Source: Hyphomicrobiales bacterium (lineage in GTDB: Bacteria; Pseudomonadota; Alphaproteobacteria; Rhizobiales; Beijerinckiaceae). From it: a stretch of DNA of 64,000 nt. Of the stretch, positions 17,731 to 26,616 are shown piece after piece. Within the stretch, counting starts at the first letter, position 1, and every line of letters begins with the position of its first letter. Location of the stretch: positions 156,941 to 220,940 of the forward strand of contig JAQGKD010000043.1 of NCBI GenBank assembly GCA_028290285.1, in the 5' to 3' direction. A program made the position numbers and the translations under genes. A model generated the notes under the pieces. The model did not search any database, had not been told where the DNA came from, and was given only the letters and a program-made list of their open reading frames with translations.

Positions 17731-17765
17731 AAAAGGGGCTCACGATCTACTCGTGAGCCCCTTTT
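17731..17765. terminator. Bidirectional 15-bp hairpin terminator
   Basis: AAAAGGGGCTCACGA (17731-17745) and its exact complement (17751-17765) around a 5-base loop. The A-rich and T-rich ends give a poly-U tail on both strands, serving the FadL gene and the PHA synthase gene, which converge here. Confidence 0.93.
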
Positions 17766-17806
17766 CTTTGTCGTGTAGAAACGTTGTCGCGAAGCGGTAA
17801 AGGCCC

Positions 17807-20152
17807 TCAGGACTTCACGCGCACATATTCGCCGGGCGCGTCGCAGAGCGGCGTCAGCTTGCCGCCGCCGGGTTCGCGGGCGGGGACGCGCTCGGGCGCT
17901 TGCGCCGTCAGCCAGCCGATCCAGTCGCCCCACCATGAGCCCGGCGTTTCCGTCGCCTCCGTCAGCCACTCGTCATAAGTCCCGATGACCGGAGGGCCGG
18001 ACCAGAACTGATATTTTGGCTTGGATGCCGGGTTGACCACGCCCGCGATATGTCCCGATCCTGCCAATACGTAGCGCACGGGGCCGCCGAAGAACCCGGC
18101 GCCCGTATAGACGGAGCGGGCAGGGGCGATGTGATCCTCGCGGGTCGCGAGATGATACACTGGCGTCTTCACCTGATGCAGGTCGAGCTTGACGCCGTCG
18201 ATGACCAGCCGTCCCGCCGTGAGGTTGTTTTCGAGATAGCAGTTGCGCAGGTAGAACGAGTGGTTGGCGGCGGGCATCCGGGTCGAATCCGAGTTCCACG
18301 TCAGCAGGTCGAAGGGCATCGGTTCCTTGCCCTTGAGGTAATTGTTGACGACGTAGGACCAGATCAGTTCGTTGGGCCGCAGCATGTTGAAGGCCGTGGC
18401 CATTTTGGAACCTTCGAGATAGCCTGTTTCGGCCATTTTCTCTTCGATGGCCTTGATCCGCACCTTGTCGACAAAGAGCTTCAGCTCTCCGGCATCGCGG
18501 AAATCGACCTGGGTCGTCAGGAAGGTCGTGCTGTCGATGCGCTCGTCACCGGTAGCGGCCATATAGGCCAGCGTAATGGCGAGGAGGGTCCCGCCCACGC
18601 AATAACCGATTGTCGCGACCTTCTTCTCGCCCGTGGCCAGCTCGACGGCTTCGAGAGCGGTCATGATGCCCTCGCGCATGTAGGCTTCGAACGACTTCGC
18701 GGCGTGACGTTCATCGGGATTGACCCACGATATGACGAAGACCGTCAGGCCCTGCGCCACGCACCAGCGGATGAAGCTTTTCTCGGGGTTGAGATCCAGC
18801 ACATAGAACTTGTTGATCCAGGGCGGCACGATCAGCAGGGGCCTGCGCAGCACGGTATCGGTCGTCGCGCCGTATTGGATGAGCTCCATCAGGTCGTTGC
18901 GAAAGACCACCTTGCCGGGCGTCGCCGCCATGTCGCGCCCGAGTTCGAGTTTCGAGGTATCGCTCTGGCGTATCTTCAACTGCCCGCGACCGGCCTCGAT
19001 GTCCTCGGCGAACATGTGCATGCCGCGCACGAGGTTTTCACCGTTCTGAGCGAGCGTGGTGCGCAGCAACTCGGGATTGGTGACGATGAAATTGGAAGGC
19101 GAAACCGCACCCGCGATCTGGCGGAGGTAGAAGCCGGCTTTCTCCCGCGTCATCGAATCGACGGTGTCGGCGCGCGTGACGAGGTCGTTGGCCCAGTCGG
19201 TCGTGATGGCATAGGCCTGCCGCAGGAAATCGTAGATCGGATTGCGGCTCCATTCCGGATCGGCGAAGCGCTTGTCGCTCATGTCGGGCGCGCGGACGGG
19301 CTCCGCGTTCTCGCCGGAGAAGCGCCGCAGGGTGCGGCTCCAGAGTTCGAGCATGTTGCCCGTCAGGCTGGACTGCGCCTCGATCGTGCGGGCGGGATCG
19401 GAAAGCCAGTGTTCGGCGACATGACCAAACGTCTTGACTGCGTCCTCCACATGCTCCGCAAGGTCGGGGTTGGTGTGCCCCTCTTCAAGCGGCTTGAGAT
19501 AAGCGGCGAAGGCTTTCCCACCCTCTTCGACGAGGCGAGCCATGTTGCGGGACAGGGCCTCGAAATCGGGCACGGGCAGTTGGGCATCGTCAGCCGCCTT
19601 GTCCGACGTCTTTTCGCGTGCGGCCAAAGCGGGGGCGACGACGAGCGGTGCGGCTGGCGCAGCGACCGCGAGGTCGGGCGGAGCAATGGAGGGCGCGGGC
19701 ACGAGATCTTCGGCCACGTCCACGGTCGTCGCGCTTTCGGGAACCAGAACCTTTAGCGGGGCGGCGCGCTTTGCTGGTGTCTTGGGGACGGCAAGCTTGT
19801 TCACAACGACGGACAAGGGGACATCGGCGGCCTTTGCCGTCTTGCGCTTGGCCTTCATCGGGGGCGCCTCAGCTGGCGGGACAGGGCTTTTCAGCGATGT
19901 CTTGCGCGCGGTCGCGGCCTTGTTCTTCGGCTTCTTGTCCTGCTTTTTCACGGCCGTCCCAGCCTTGGCTCGGAGATCCCCTGCGTCTGGGCCCGATGCA
20001 CTGGCTTTCGCCGCAGCCAGCCTGGACGCTTTGCCGGACAATTCGGGAGCGATTGGATTGGTTGCGGAAGCCGCCGATGCCAGTGTCGTGCGCGTGCGTA
20101 TGGCCTTGGCCTTCGTCCCGCTCGCGGGTTTTGGCCTCCGAATCGCGTTCAT
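17807..20152 (-). CDS. phaC: Class I polyhydroxyalkanoate synthase with ~190-residue N-terminal extension
   Basis: Polymerises (R)-3-hydroxyacyl-CoA to PHA on the surface of cytoplasmic storage granules. The catalytic core (about residues 195-781) carries the PhaC box GYCVGG with nucleophile Cys518, Asp673 in REDHIAP and His701 in GSGHIAG, plus [17 protein letters not shown] and the tryptophan-rich [13 protein letters not shown] / GSWWGDW end. ATG 20152 gives 781 residues against about 590 for a usual class I enzyme. The extra ~190 N-terminal residues are low in complexity and rich in Lys, Ala and Pro ([33 protein letters not shown]), resembling DNA-binding PhaM/PhaF-like tails. No phaA, phaB or phasin gene is nearby. 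Confidence 0.94.
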   Translation of the reverse strand: MNAIRRPKPASGTKAKAIRTRTTLASAASATNPIAPELSGKASRLAAAKASASGPDAGDLRAKAGTAVKKQDKKPKNKAATARKTSLKSPVPPAEAPPMKAKRKTAKAADVPLSVVVNKLAVPKTPAKRAAPLKVLVPESATTVDVAEDLVPAPSIAPPDLAVAAPAAPLVVAPALAAREKTSDKAADDAQLPVPDFEALSRNMARLVEEGGKAFAAYLKPLEEGHTNPDLAEHVEDAVKTFGHVAEHWLSDPARTIEAQSSLTGNMLELWSRTLRRFSGENAEPVRAPDMSDKRFADPEWSRNPIYDFLRQAYAITTDWANDLVTRADTVDSMTREKAGFYLRQIAGAVSPSNFIVTNPELLRTTLAQNGENLVRGMHMFAEDIEAGRGQLKIRQSDTSKLELGRDMAATPGKVVFRNDLMELIQYGATTDTVLRRPLLIVPPWINKFYVLDLNPEKSFIRWCVAQGLTVFVISWVNPDERHAAKSFEAYMREGIMTALEAVELATGEKKVATIGYCVGGTLLAITLAYMAATGDERIDSTTFLTTQVDFRDAGELKLFVDKVRIKAIEEKMAETGYLEGSKMATAFNMLRPNELIWSYVVNNYLKGKEPMPFDLLTWNSDSTRMPAANHSFYLRNCYLENNLTAGRLVIDGVKLDLHQVKTPVYHLATREDHIAPARSVYTGAGFFGGPVRYVLAGSGHIAGVVNPASKPKYQFWSGPPVIGTYDEWLTEATETPGSWWGDWIGWLTAQAPERVPAREPGGGKLTPLCDAPGEYVRVKS

Positions 20153-20201
20153 ACTCGTCCCCAGCTCCCGAATTCCAAATAAATATGCCTTCTGTTTCAA
20201 G

Positions 20202-20236
20202 GTTGCGCCAGACGCGCAACACGTGAACACTGGCGC
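20202..20236. promoter_or_regulatory. Nested inverted repeats in the phaC upstream region
   Basis: GTTGCGC (20202-20208) and GCGCAAC (20214-20220) form a perfect dyad with a 5-base spacer. GCGCCAG (20205-20211) and CTGGCGC (20230-20236) form a second one overlapping it. They lie 50-84 bp upstream of the phaC start. PhaR repressors of other bacteria bind dyads of the TTGC/GCAA or TGC/GCA type, so this is a candidate phaC operator. The assignment is inference. Confidence 0.45.
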
Positions 20237-20381
20237 TTATCCCGCTTCGGTCATAATAGGTCTTTATTGATCCTGCGTGCCAATGATCAAAAGGGTGCAT
20301 GTGGTCTGATCAGAGACGGTACGATTCGATGAAACACGAGCCTTGCAGGTTATGACGATGGGCGGCCCAGTGCGTGAGACC

Positions 20382-20852
20382 ATGATAAATCCGCGCGCAG
20401 GTGCGGCTCGGGTGCGCCTGGCGCTGGCGATCTGCGCTACGATCCTGGTGAGCGGATGCGCGCAGGCGCAGAGCGACGAGCCGGGTGCGCTGTCTCGCGT
20501 GCTCAAACTGCGGACGGTGCCACCGCCGGCGCCCGACTCCGTCGTCAAGTCGCGTCCGCCCGAGGGCTCCCTGCAATTCATTCCGACGGGAGCCGCGCGC
20601 CCGATGCCTCCGGGCAAGCCGCTGACGCCTGACGAGATCCGCGCCAAGGAGCGGGAGCTCGATTCGACCCGCGCGAAGCAGGATCGCATTGTCGGCCGGC
20701 CGAGCACTCCACCGGCCGCGCGCTCCGTCGCCGACGGCGGTATGCAGAAGAAAAAGCCGGCGCCTCCATTACGCTGCGTGCTCACCTGCCCCGACCCGGC
20801 GACCGCTCCGGTGAAGCCGGGCGTTCCGCAACAGCCTGTGTCCGGGCTCTGA
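20382..20852 (+). CDS. Small proline-rich lipoprotein of unknown function
   Basis: A 156-residue predicted lipoprotein: basic N-terminus (MINPRAGAARVR), hydrophobic core and lipobox LVSGC with cysteine at residue 25. ATG 20382 is chosen for normal signal length; in-frame TTG 20343 and ATG 20352 lie upstream. The mature part is rich in proline and charged residues with no recognised domain. It includes a short helix-prone charged stretch (DEIRAKERELDSTRAKQDR) and two cysteines in RCVLTCPDP near the C-terminus. It is divergent from phaC and 98 bp upstream of the aminotransferase gene. Function unknown. Confidence 0.7.
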   Translation: MINPRAGAARVRLALAICATILVSGCAQAQSDEPGALSRVLKLRTVPPPAPDSVVKSRPPEGSLQFIPTGAARPMPPGKPLTPDEIRAKERELDSTRAKQDRIVGRPSTPPAARSVADGGMQKKKPAPPLRCVLTCPDPATAPVKPGVPQQPVSGL

Positions 20853-20950
20853 GCGGCAAGGAGAGGCTGATCGATTCAGCCTCGGAACTCATAGACCTCG
20901 GCGTGGCGATGCGTTAAAGCCGGGCGATTCTTCGAAAAGGGAAGACTTCT

Positions 20951-22168
20951 ATGTCGGATTTTCACAGGGTGCGGCGACTGCCTCCGTATGTGTTCGAGCA
21001 GGTTAACCGGCTGAAGGCCGCCGCTCGCAACGCCGGGGCCGATATCGTCGACCTCGGCATGGGCAATCCCGATCTGCCCGCACCCAAGCATGTGATCGAC
21101 AAGCTGGTCGAAACGGCTGGCAAGCCGCGCACCGACCGCTATTCGGCCTCCAAGGGCATTGCCGGGCTTCGGCGTGCGCAGGCCAATTATTACGAGCGCC
21201 GTTTCGGCGTGAAGCTCAATCCCGACACCCAGGTCGTGGTGACGCTCGGCTCCAAGGAAGGCTTCGCCAACATGGCGCAGGCCATCACGGCGCCGGGCGA
21301 TGTGGTGATCGTGCCCAACCCGTCCTATCCGATCCACGCCTTCGGCTTTCTGATGGCGGGTGGCGTGGTGCGCTCCGTGCCAGCCGATCCGACGCCGGAC
21401 TTCTTTGTCGCGCTCGAACGCGCCATCCAGCATTCGATCCCCAAGCCCATCGCGGTGGTCTGCTGCTATCCCTCAAACCCGACCGCCAAGATCGCTTCGC
21501 TCGATTTCTACAGGGATCTCGTGGCCTTCGCGAAGAAGCACGAGATTTTCGTGCTGTCCGATCTCGCCTATGCGGAAGTGTATTTCGACGACAACCCGCC
21601 GCCATCTATTCTGCAGGTGCCGGGCGCCAACGATGTGTCGGTCGAGTTCACGTCGATGTCGAAGACGTTTTCCATGGCCGGCTGGCGAATCGGCTTCGCC
21701 GTCGGCAACGAGCGGCTGCTGGCCGCCCTGGCGCGTGTGAAATCCTATCTGGATTATGGCGCGTACACGCCGATCCAGGTCGCTGCGGCAGCCGCGCTGA
21801 ATGGTCCTGACGATTGCATCAAGGAGATGCGCGCCATCTACAAGCGGCGGCGCGATGTTCTGGTGGAGAGTTTCGCCGCGGCCGGCTGGGAGATTCCCAC
21901 GCCTGAGGCGACGATGTTCGCCTGGGTGCCAGTGCCGGAGAAATTCCGCCATCTCGGCAGTCTCGAATTCTCCAAGCTCCTCATCGAAAAGGCCGACGTG
22001 GCCGTGGCGCCCGGCATCGGTTTCGGCGAACATGGCGATGACTTCGTCCGGCTCGCCATCGTCGAAAACGAGCAGCGCATCCGGCAGGCTGCGCGCGGCA
22101 TCCGCAGGTTCTTCGATACCGCCGACGAGACGCTGCACAACGTCGTGCAGTTAAAGAAGCCGGCCTGA
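20951..22168 (+). CDS. alaC: AlaC-like class I/II aminotransferase
   Basis: PLP-dependent aminotransferase of 405 residues in the cytoplasm. Signatures are DLGMGNPDLPAPKHVID, YSASKGIAGLRRA, CCYPSNPTAKIA, LSDLAYAEVYFDD and the PLP-lysine segment SMSKTFSMAGWRIGFAVGN. This subgroup is annotated either as glutamate-pyruvate aminotransferase AlaC or as LL-diaminopimelate aminotransferase. In Hyphomicrobiales it is typically followed by hom and taken as an alanine-forming enzyme. Here a repeat-protein gene separates it from hom. The start ATG follows AAAAGGGAAGACTTCT, a good ribosome site. Confidence 0.88.
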   Translation: MSDFHRVRRLPPYVFEQVNRLKAAARNAGADIVDLGMGNPDLPAPKHVIDKLVETAGKPRTDRYSASKGIAGLRRAQANYYERRFGVKLNPDTQVVVTLGSKEGFANMAQAITAPGDVVIVPNPSYPIHAFGFLMAGGVVRSVPADPTPDFFVALERAIQHSIPKPIAVVCCYPSNPTAKIASLDFYRDLVAFAKKHEIFVLSDLAYAEVYFDDNPPPSILQVPGANDVSVEFTSMSKTFSMAGWRIGFAVGNERLLAALARVKSYLDYGAYTPIQVAAAAALNGPDDCIKEMRAIYKRRRDVLVESFAAAGWEIPTPEATMFAWVPVPEKFRHLGSLEFSKLLIEKADVAVAPGIGFGEHGDDFVRLAIVENEQRIRQAARGIRRFFDTADETLHNVVQLKKPA

Positions 22169-22184
22169 ACGAAACGCTAAGGCG

Positions 22185-22206
22185 GATGCCGGAAATCTCC
22201 GGCATC
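22185..22206 (+). terminator. Hairpin after the aminotransferase gene
   Basis: GATGCCGGA (22185-22193), loop AATC, TCCGGCATC (22198-22206), with imperfect extension of the stem by CTAAG/CTTAG. The T tail is weak, so read-through is possible. Confidence 0.55.
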
Positions 22207-22281
22207 GCTTAGGCGGATTGCAAGGCGCATGGTGCATGGTTCTACCGAGCCCGTTGTTTTCAGGGCCGGGAGTATCGTTTC

Positions 22282-23001
22282 ATGCGCCATTTTCTTGTCG
22301 GCTTCGCTTTTCTGACCCTCACCTCCACGATGGCGCTGGCTGCCGGATCTCCCGCGCAGCTGGTGGCTGACATAGGCACTCTCAAGTCGCGAATTGTGAC
22401 GTTGAAAACGGATGCAGGTCTCGGCAAGGCGGACGCCATTGCTGCCGACAAACTGGCCGTTACGGCCGCGCGGGATGCCGTGAAGGCCGATGTCGCGGCG
22501 TCACAGTCGGCGTTGGCTCCAGCGCGCAGCGCCGTGGAGGCGGCACGCCGCGCATTCGAGCAGGCCGAACATAAATTCCGGCAGGACCAGCGCAGCGGCA
22601 CGCCGGCAGTGCTCGTCGCCGACCAGAATGCGCTGCTTGCCGCGTTCCAGTCCCTCGCGACTGCGCAGGATGCCCTGATCGCGCAAGCGGGCTCAATCGG
22701 CCTGCCGCAACCGACCAGCGAGCAGACGTCCGTGCGCAATGCCCAGAACGCCTATCGTCTGGCAAAACTCCAGCTTCAGACGGATACCGCAGCGAAGAAC
22801 ACAGCCGCGATTGCGAACGATCAAGCCAATCTCGCCACGGCTGGCTCCATTCTCACAAATGCGCAGGCGGCGCTCATCGCGGCGCAGGGCAGCATCAACC
22901 TCGATTCCGTCCTGGCCGATGCGGAAAGGGCTCTGGCCCTCGTCGTGGCGCCTAAAAAGCAGGAACGCTCGGCGGGTCTTCTCGGCTACTTGGGCCGCTA
23001 G
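22282..23001 (+). CDS. Secreted protein with three ~43-residue repeats, unknown function
   Basis: A 239-residue protein with a signal peptide (MRHFLVGFAFLTLTSTMALA, cleavage after ALA at about 20). The mature part is rich in Ala, Gln, Asp and Leu and strongly helix-prone. Three related units can be aligned by eye: from 41 (LKTDAGLGKADAIAADKLAV), from 99 (FRQDQRSGTPAVLVADQNAL) and from 165 (LQTDTAAKNTAAIANDQANL). The last two end in ALIAQAGSIGL and ALIAAQGSINL. The pattern suggests a periplasmic helical-bundle or coiled-coil protein. It interrupts the usual aminotransferase-hom adjacency and has its own terminator. No family recognised. Confidence 0.75.
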   Translation: MRHFLVGFAFLTLTSTMALAAGSPAQLVADIGTLKSRIVTLKTDAGLGKADAIAADKLAVTAARDAVKADVAASQSALAPARSAVEAARRAFEQAEHKFRQDQRSGTPAVLVADQNALLAAFQSLATAQDALIAQAGSIGLPQPTSEQTSVRNAQNAYRLAKLQLQTDTAAKNTAAIANDQANLATAGSILTNAQAALIAAQGSINLDSVLADAERALALVVAPKKQERSAGLLGYLGR

Positions 23002-23020
23002 AGGCGGCTCGCTGCCGAGC

Positions 23021-23051
23021 GAAAAAGGGCGCAGGCACGCCGCTCTTTTTC
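23021..23051 (+). terminator. Intrinsic terminator after the repeat-protein gene
   Basis: GAAAAAGGGCG (23021-23031) pairs with CGCTCTTTTTC (23041-23051) with one G-T pair across a 9-base loop, ending in a T run. Confidence 0.75.
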
Positions 23052-23157
23052 TCCCGTTTCTTGAATCAGTCGCGGAAACATTGCACAAGAGCGATGCTTC
23101 GGCCGGACGTCGGCCGGATGCGTGCTTTTTGGAAGCCCTTCATGTCCGAGACCTCAC

Positions 23158-24471
23158 ATGTCTGAACCTTTGCGCGTCGGCATCGCCGGCCTCGGCACCG
23201 TTGGGGCTTCCGTCATCCGTCTCCTCGAGAGGCAGGCCGGAGCGCTCGCCGCGCGTGCGGGACGTGCCATCGTCGTCACCGCTGTCTCGGCACGTGACCG
23301 CTCGCGCGAGCGTGGCGTCGATACGGCTGGGCTCGCATGGTACGACGACCCGGTCGCGCTTGCCCGCAGCGAAAAGATCGATCTGTTCGTAGAGCTGATC
23401 GGCGGCGACGAGGGGCCTGCCCGGGCGTCTGTCGAAGCAGCTCTCACGGCTGGCAAGTCGGTCGTCACCGCCAACAAGGCGCTGCTCGCCAAGCATGGCA
23501 TGGCCTTGGCGCGGCTCGCGGAATCCAACCATGTCGCGCTGGCCTTCGAGGCCTCGGTCGCCGGTGGTATTCCCATCGTGAAGACGCTTCGCGAAGGGCT
23601 CGCTGGCAATTCCATCGAGCGCGTCTACGGTATCCTGAACGGCACCTGCAATTACATGCTCTCCCGCATGGAGCTCGAAGGGCTGTCCTTCGAAGCCTGT
23701 CTCGCGGATGCGCAGAAGCTCGGTTATGCCGAGGCTGATCCGACCTTCGACATCGGCGGCTTCGATACCGCGCACAAGCTCGCGATCCTGACGTCGCTCG
23801 CCTTCGGAACGGCTGTGGATGCCGAGGCCGTGCATGTCGAGGGAATCGAATCGATCACGCTGGCCGATCTGAAATCGGCTGACGAACTCGGCTACCGCAT
23901 CAAGCTGCTGGGCGTCGCCCAGCGCACCGCGCAGGGCATCGAGCAGCGCGTGCACCCGACCATGGTCGCCAAATCCTCGGCCATCGCGCAGGTGATGGGC
24001 GTCACCAATGCCGTGACCATCGATGCGGATGCGGTGAAGGAGCTGACGCTCGTCGGTCCCGGCGCGGGCGGCGAGGCGACTGCCTCCGCCGTGGTGGCCG
24101 ACATCGCCGATATTGCCAAGGGCATTCGCAGCGCGCCCTTCGGCCTGCCTGTGGCGTCCCTCGAAGCGGCGGCGCGTATTCCCGTGCAGCGTCACGAAGG
24201 CGGCTATTACATTCGCCTCGCCGTGCACGACCGGCCGGGCGCGGCGGCTGCCATTGTCACACGCATGGCAGAGCGCCAGATCTCGCTGGAAAGCATCATG
24301 CAGCGCAATCCGCCTGCGAAGCGCGGCGCGGCCAGTGCCGACAAGCCGGTGCCCGTGGTGCTCATCACCTACGCAACCTCGGAAGCCAACATCCGAGAGG
24401 CTCTCGAGGCCATCGTGACCGACGGCTACATTGCGGAACGTCCGCAGGTCATCCGTATCGAGCGCGAATAG
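23158..24471 (+). CDS. hom: Homoserine dehydrogenase
   Basis: NAD(P)H-dependent enzyme that reduces aspartate semialdehyde to homoserine, the branch point to threonine and methionine. The 437-residue product has an N-terminal Rossmann motif (VGIAGLGTVGASVIRLL), the family segment AFEASVAGGIPIVKTLREGL, the catalytic domain signature GILNGTCNYMLSRME and AYAEADPTFD-like FDIGGFDTAHKLAIL. A C-terminal ACT domain from about 350 (YYIRLAVHDRPGAAAAIVTR) would give threonine feedback control. ATG 23158 begins the conserved sequence; GTG 23122 is rejected. Its product feeds the O-acetylhomoserine route of the metY gene. Confidence 0.96.
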   Translation: MSEPLRVGIAGLGTVGASVIRLLERQAGALAARAGRAIVVTAVSARDRSRERGVDTAGLAWYDDPVALARSEKIDLFVELIGGDEGPARASVEAALTAGKSVVTANKALLAKHGMALARLAESNHVALAFEASVAGGIPIVKTLREGLAGNSIERVYGILNGTCNYMLSRMELEGLSFEACLADAQKLGYAEADPTFDIGGFDTAHKLAILTSLAFGTAVDAEAVHVEGIESITLADLKSADELGYRIKLLGVAQRTAQGIEQRVHPTMVAKSSAIAQVMGVTNAVTIDADAVKELTLVGPGAGGEATASAVVADIADIAKGIRSAPFGLPVASLEAAARIPVQRHEGGYYIRLAVHDRPGAAAAIVTRMAERQISLESIMQRNPPAKRGAASADKPVPVVLITYATSEANIREALEAIVTDGYIAERPQVIRIERE

Positions 24472-24540
24472 AGTTGCATCAACTGCGGACAACCCGGCGC
24501 GGTGCTCACGCTGCACGCCGGGCTGTGCCATAGTGAACGC

Positions 24541-26382
24541 ATGACATTGCTTTCACCCCTGCTGGCATCGCGCGCGGGCGGCGCTCCCGGGCGCGCCTTC
24601 CTCGGCGTCGAAAAATCCGTGCTGGGCCGCGCCTGGCGCGACCGGCTGGACATGGAGGGGCAGGGCCGCGCGCAGGCCATCGCCCAATTGCACGGTCATT
24701 CCGATCTGCTCTCGCGCGTGCTCGCGGCGCGCGGCGTCGACGCCGAGACCTGCACGGCGTTCCTGGACCCGACCATTCGCGCGCTGATGCCGGACCCTTC
24801 CGTCCTCGTCGACATGGACGAGACGGTCGCGCGGCTCGTGCGCGCCATCGAGGCCCGCGAAAAAGTGGCTGTCTTCGGGGATTACGACGTCGACGGCGCC
24901 TGCTCGACAGCCTTGCTCGCGGGATATCTCGAGCATTGCGGCTGCCCCTATCTCATCCACATCCCGGACCGGCTGTTCGAGGGCTACGGCCCCAATGTCG
25001 ATGCGATCCGCGCTCTGGCGGCGGACGGCGCGCGGCTGCTGGTGACGGTCGATTGCGGCACGACGAGTTTCGAGCCCATCGAGGAGGCCGCACGGCTCGG
25101 CATGGAGACGCTGGTGATCGATCATCACCAGGCGCCCGAGCGGCTGCCGCCCGCGCTCGCCATCGTCAACCCGAACCGGCTCGACGATCTCTCGCATCTG
25201 GGCCATCTCTGCGCAGCGGGCGTCGTCTACATGGTCCTCGTGGCCCTGCATCGCGCCCTGCGCCAGCGCGGCTTCTGGACGGACGCGCGCCCCGCGCCCG
25301 ATCTGCTCGCTGAACTCGATCTCGTGGCGCTGGCGACGGTCGCCGATGTCGTGCCGCTCGTCGGGCTCAACAGGGCCTTCGTGACCAAGGGGCTCGCGGT
25401 GATGCGCGGGCGCGGTCGACCGGGCCTCCGGCAGCTCTTCGACGTGGCGCGTGCAGATGGCCCGCCGCGCCCCTATCATCTCGGATTTCTCATCGGCCCG
25501 CGCATCAACGCAGGCGGGCGTATCGGCGATGCGGCTTTGGGCACCAAGCTGCTGATGATCCAGGACGATGTGAAGGCGGCCGAGATCGCGGTCGAACTGG
25601 ACCGGCTCAATCGCGAGCGCCAGGCCATCGAGGTGGGCACGCTGGCCGAGGCTGAGGCTGAGGCCTATGCCTCGCTGGGGCTGGCTGAAGTCGGTGCCTG
25701 CGTCGTCACGGCGGGCGAAGGCTGGCATCCCGGCATCGTCGGCCTCGTGGCCGCGCGCCTCAAGGAAAAATTCCGCCGTCCTGCCTTCGCCATCGCCTTC
25801 AACGGCGAGACCGGGACGGGCTCGGCGCGCTCCATCCCGGGCGTCGATCTAGGCCGCGTGGTGCGCGCGGCCGTCGAGGCGGGGCTTCTCGTCAAGGGCG
25901 GCGGCCATGCCATGGCGGCGGGCATGACGATCGAGAAGAGCAAGCTCGGCGCGTTCCGGGCCTATCTGGAGGAGCGGCTGACCGAAGTGGTCGCCCGCGC
26001 GCGCCATTCCGATTCGCTGCTGATCGACGCCGCCGTGACGGCGGCTGGCGCTCGCGTCGAGCTGATGGCGACGCTGGAGCGGGCAGGGCCGTTCGGCTCC
26101 GGCAATCCCGAGCCGGTGTTCGTGCTGCCGGCCCACCGGATCGTGCGCGCGACGCCCGTCGGCAACGGCCATGTGCGGGTGCGCGCGGTGGCGGGCGACG
26201 GCACGGGGCTCGACGCCATCGCGTTCCGGGCAGGCGACACCGCGCTGGGGGCAGCCTTGCAGAAAGCCGTGGGCGGGGCGGCGCATCTGGCTGGCACACT
26301 CTCGGTCGATCGCTGGGGCGGCAGCGAGCGCGTGCAGATGCGGATCATCGACATGGCTTTGCCGGAAACCGGCCGCGTCTGA
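24541..26382 (+). CDS. recJ: Single-stranded-DNA-specific exonuclease RecJ
   Basis: 5'-3' ssDNA exonuclease acting in RecFOR recombination, mismatch repair and base excision. The 613-residue product has the DHH phosphoesterase motifs (VFGDYDVDGACSTALL, VTVDCGTTSFE, LVIDHHQAPERLPPALAIVN), the GPRINAGGRIGD segment and the DHHA1 motif VKGGGHAMAAGMTI. An OB-like C-terminal part includes AGPFGSGNPEPVF. All metal-binding aspartates and histidines seem present. ATG 24541 is preferred to 24502. In many relatives glpX stands between hom and recJ; here the gap is only 69 bp. Confidence 0.96.
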   Translation: MTLLSPLLASRAGGAPGRAFLGVEKSVLGRAWRDRLDMEGQGRAQAIAQLHGHSDLLSRVLAARGVDAETCTAFLDPTIRALMPDPSVLVDMDETVARLVRAIEAREKVAVFGDYDVDGACSTALLAGYLEHCGCPYLIHIPDRLFEGYGPNVDAIRALAADGARLLVTVDCGTTSFEPIEEAARLGMETLVIDHHQAPERLPPALAIVNPNRLDDLSHLGHLCAAGVVYMVLVALHRALRQRGFWTDARPAPDLLAELDLVALATVADVVPLVGLNRAFVTKGLAVMRGRGRPGLRQLFDVARADGPPRPYHLGFLIGPRINAGGRIGDAALGTKLLMIQDDVKAAEIAVELDRLNRERQAIEVGTLAEAEAEAYASLGLAEVGACVVTAGEGWHPGIVGLVAARLKEKFRRPAFAIAFNGETGTGSARSIPGVDLGRVVRAAVEAGLLVKGGGHAMAAGMTIEKSKLGAFRAYLEERLTEVVARARHSDSLLIDAAVTAAGARVELMATLERAGPFGSGNPEPVFVLPAHRIVRATPVGNGHVRVRAVAGDGTGLDAIAFRAGDTALGAALQKAVGGAAHLAGTLSVDRWGGSERVQMRIIDMALPETGRV

Positions 26383-26421
26383 AAACTGACGTGAACTGAG
26401 GCGAAAAGCAGCTTTCACGGC

Positions 26422-26450
26422 TTGCAAGACCGCCGAGAGCCCACTATACC
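26422..26450 (+). promoter_or_regulatory. Promoter of tRNA-Glu
   Basis: TTGCAA (26422-26427) and TATACC (26445-26450) separated by exactly 17 bases, 59 bp before the tRNA 5' end. Confidence 0.7.
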
Positions 26451-26508
26451 TCCGCTCGTTCGCAGGGCATACCACGTGCATCACTCGCACAAGCGCCCCA
26501 GCGTCGTT

Positions 26509-26583
26509 GCGACCTTCGTCTATCGGTTAGGACGGCTGCCTTTCACGCAGCAAAGACGGGTTCGACTCCCGTAGGTCGCACCA
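26509..26583 (+). tRNA. tRNA-Glu (anticodon TTC), CCA encoded
   Basis: Folds as a standard cloverleaf. Acceptor stem GCGACCT (26509-26515) pairs with AGGTCGC (26573-26579), then A and CCA (26581-26583). The anticodon stem GCTGC/GCAGC frames the loop CTTTCAC with anticodon TTC at 26542-26544, and the T arm contains GGTTCGACTCC. The sequence CTTCGTCTA in the D-arm region is typical of bacterial tRNA-Glu. It is a single tRNA with no companion, and an AT-rich islet begins just after it. Confidence 0.97.
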
Positions 26584-26616
26584 CTTCAGCCCCACCCGAA
26601 CGGGACGACGAAGTAC

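Noticed and set aside
18050..19756. 568-codon open frame on the plus strand opposite phaC
   Set aside because: PHA synthase on the other strand has all catalytic motifs; the antisense frame is Gly/His/Arg/Asp-rich without any family feature.
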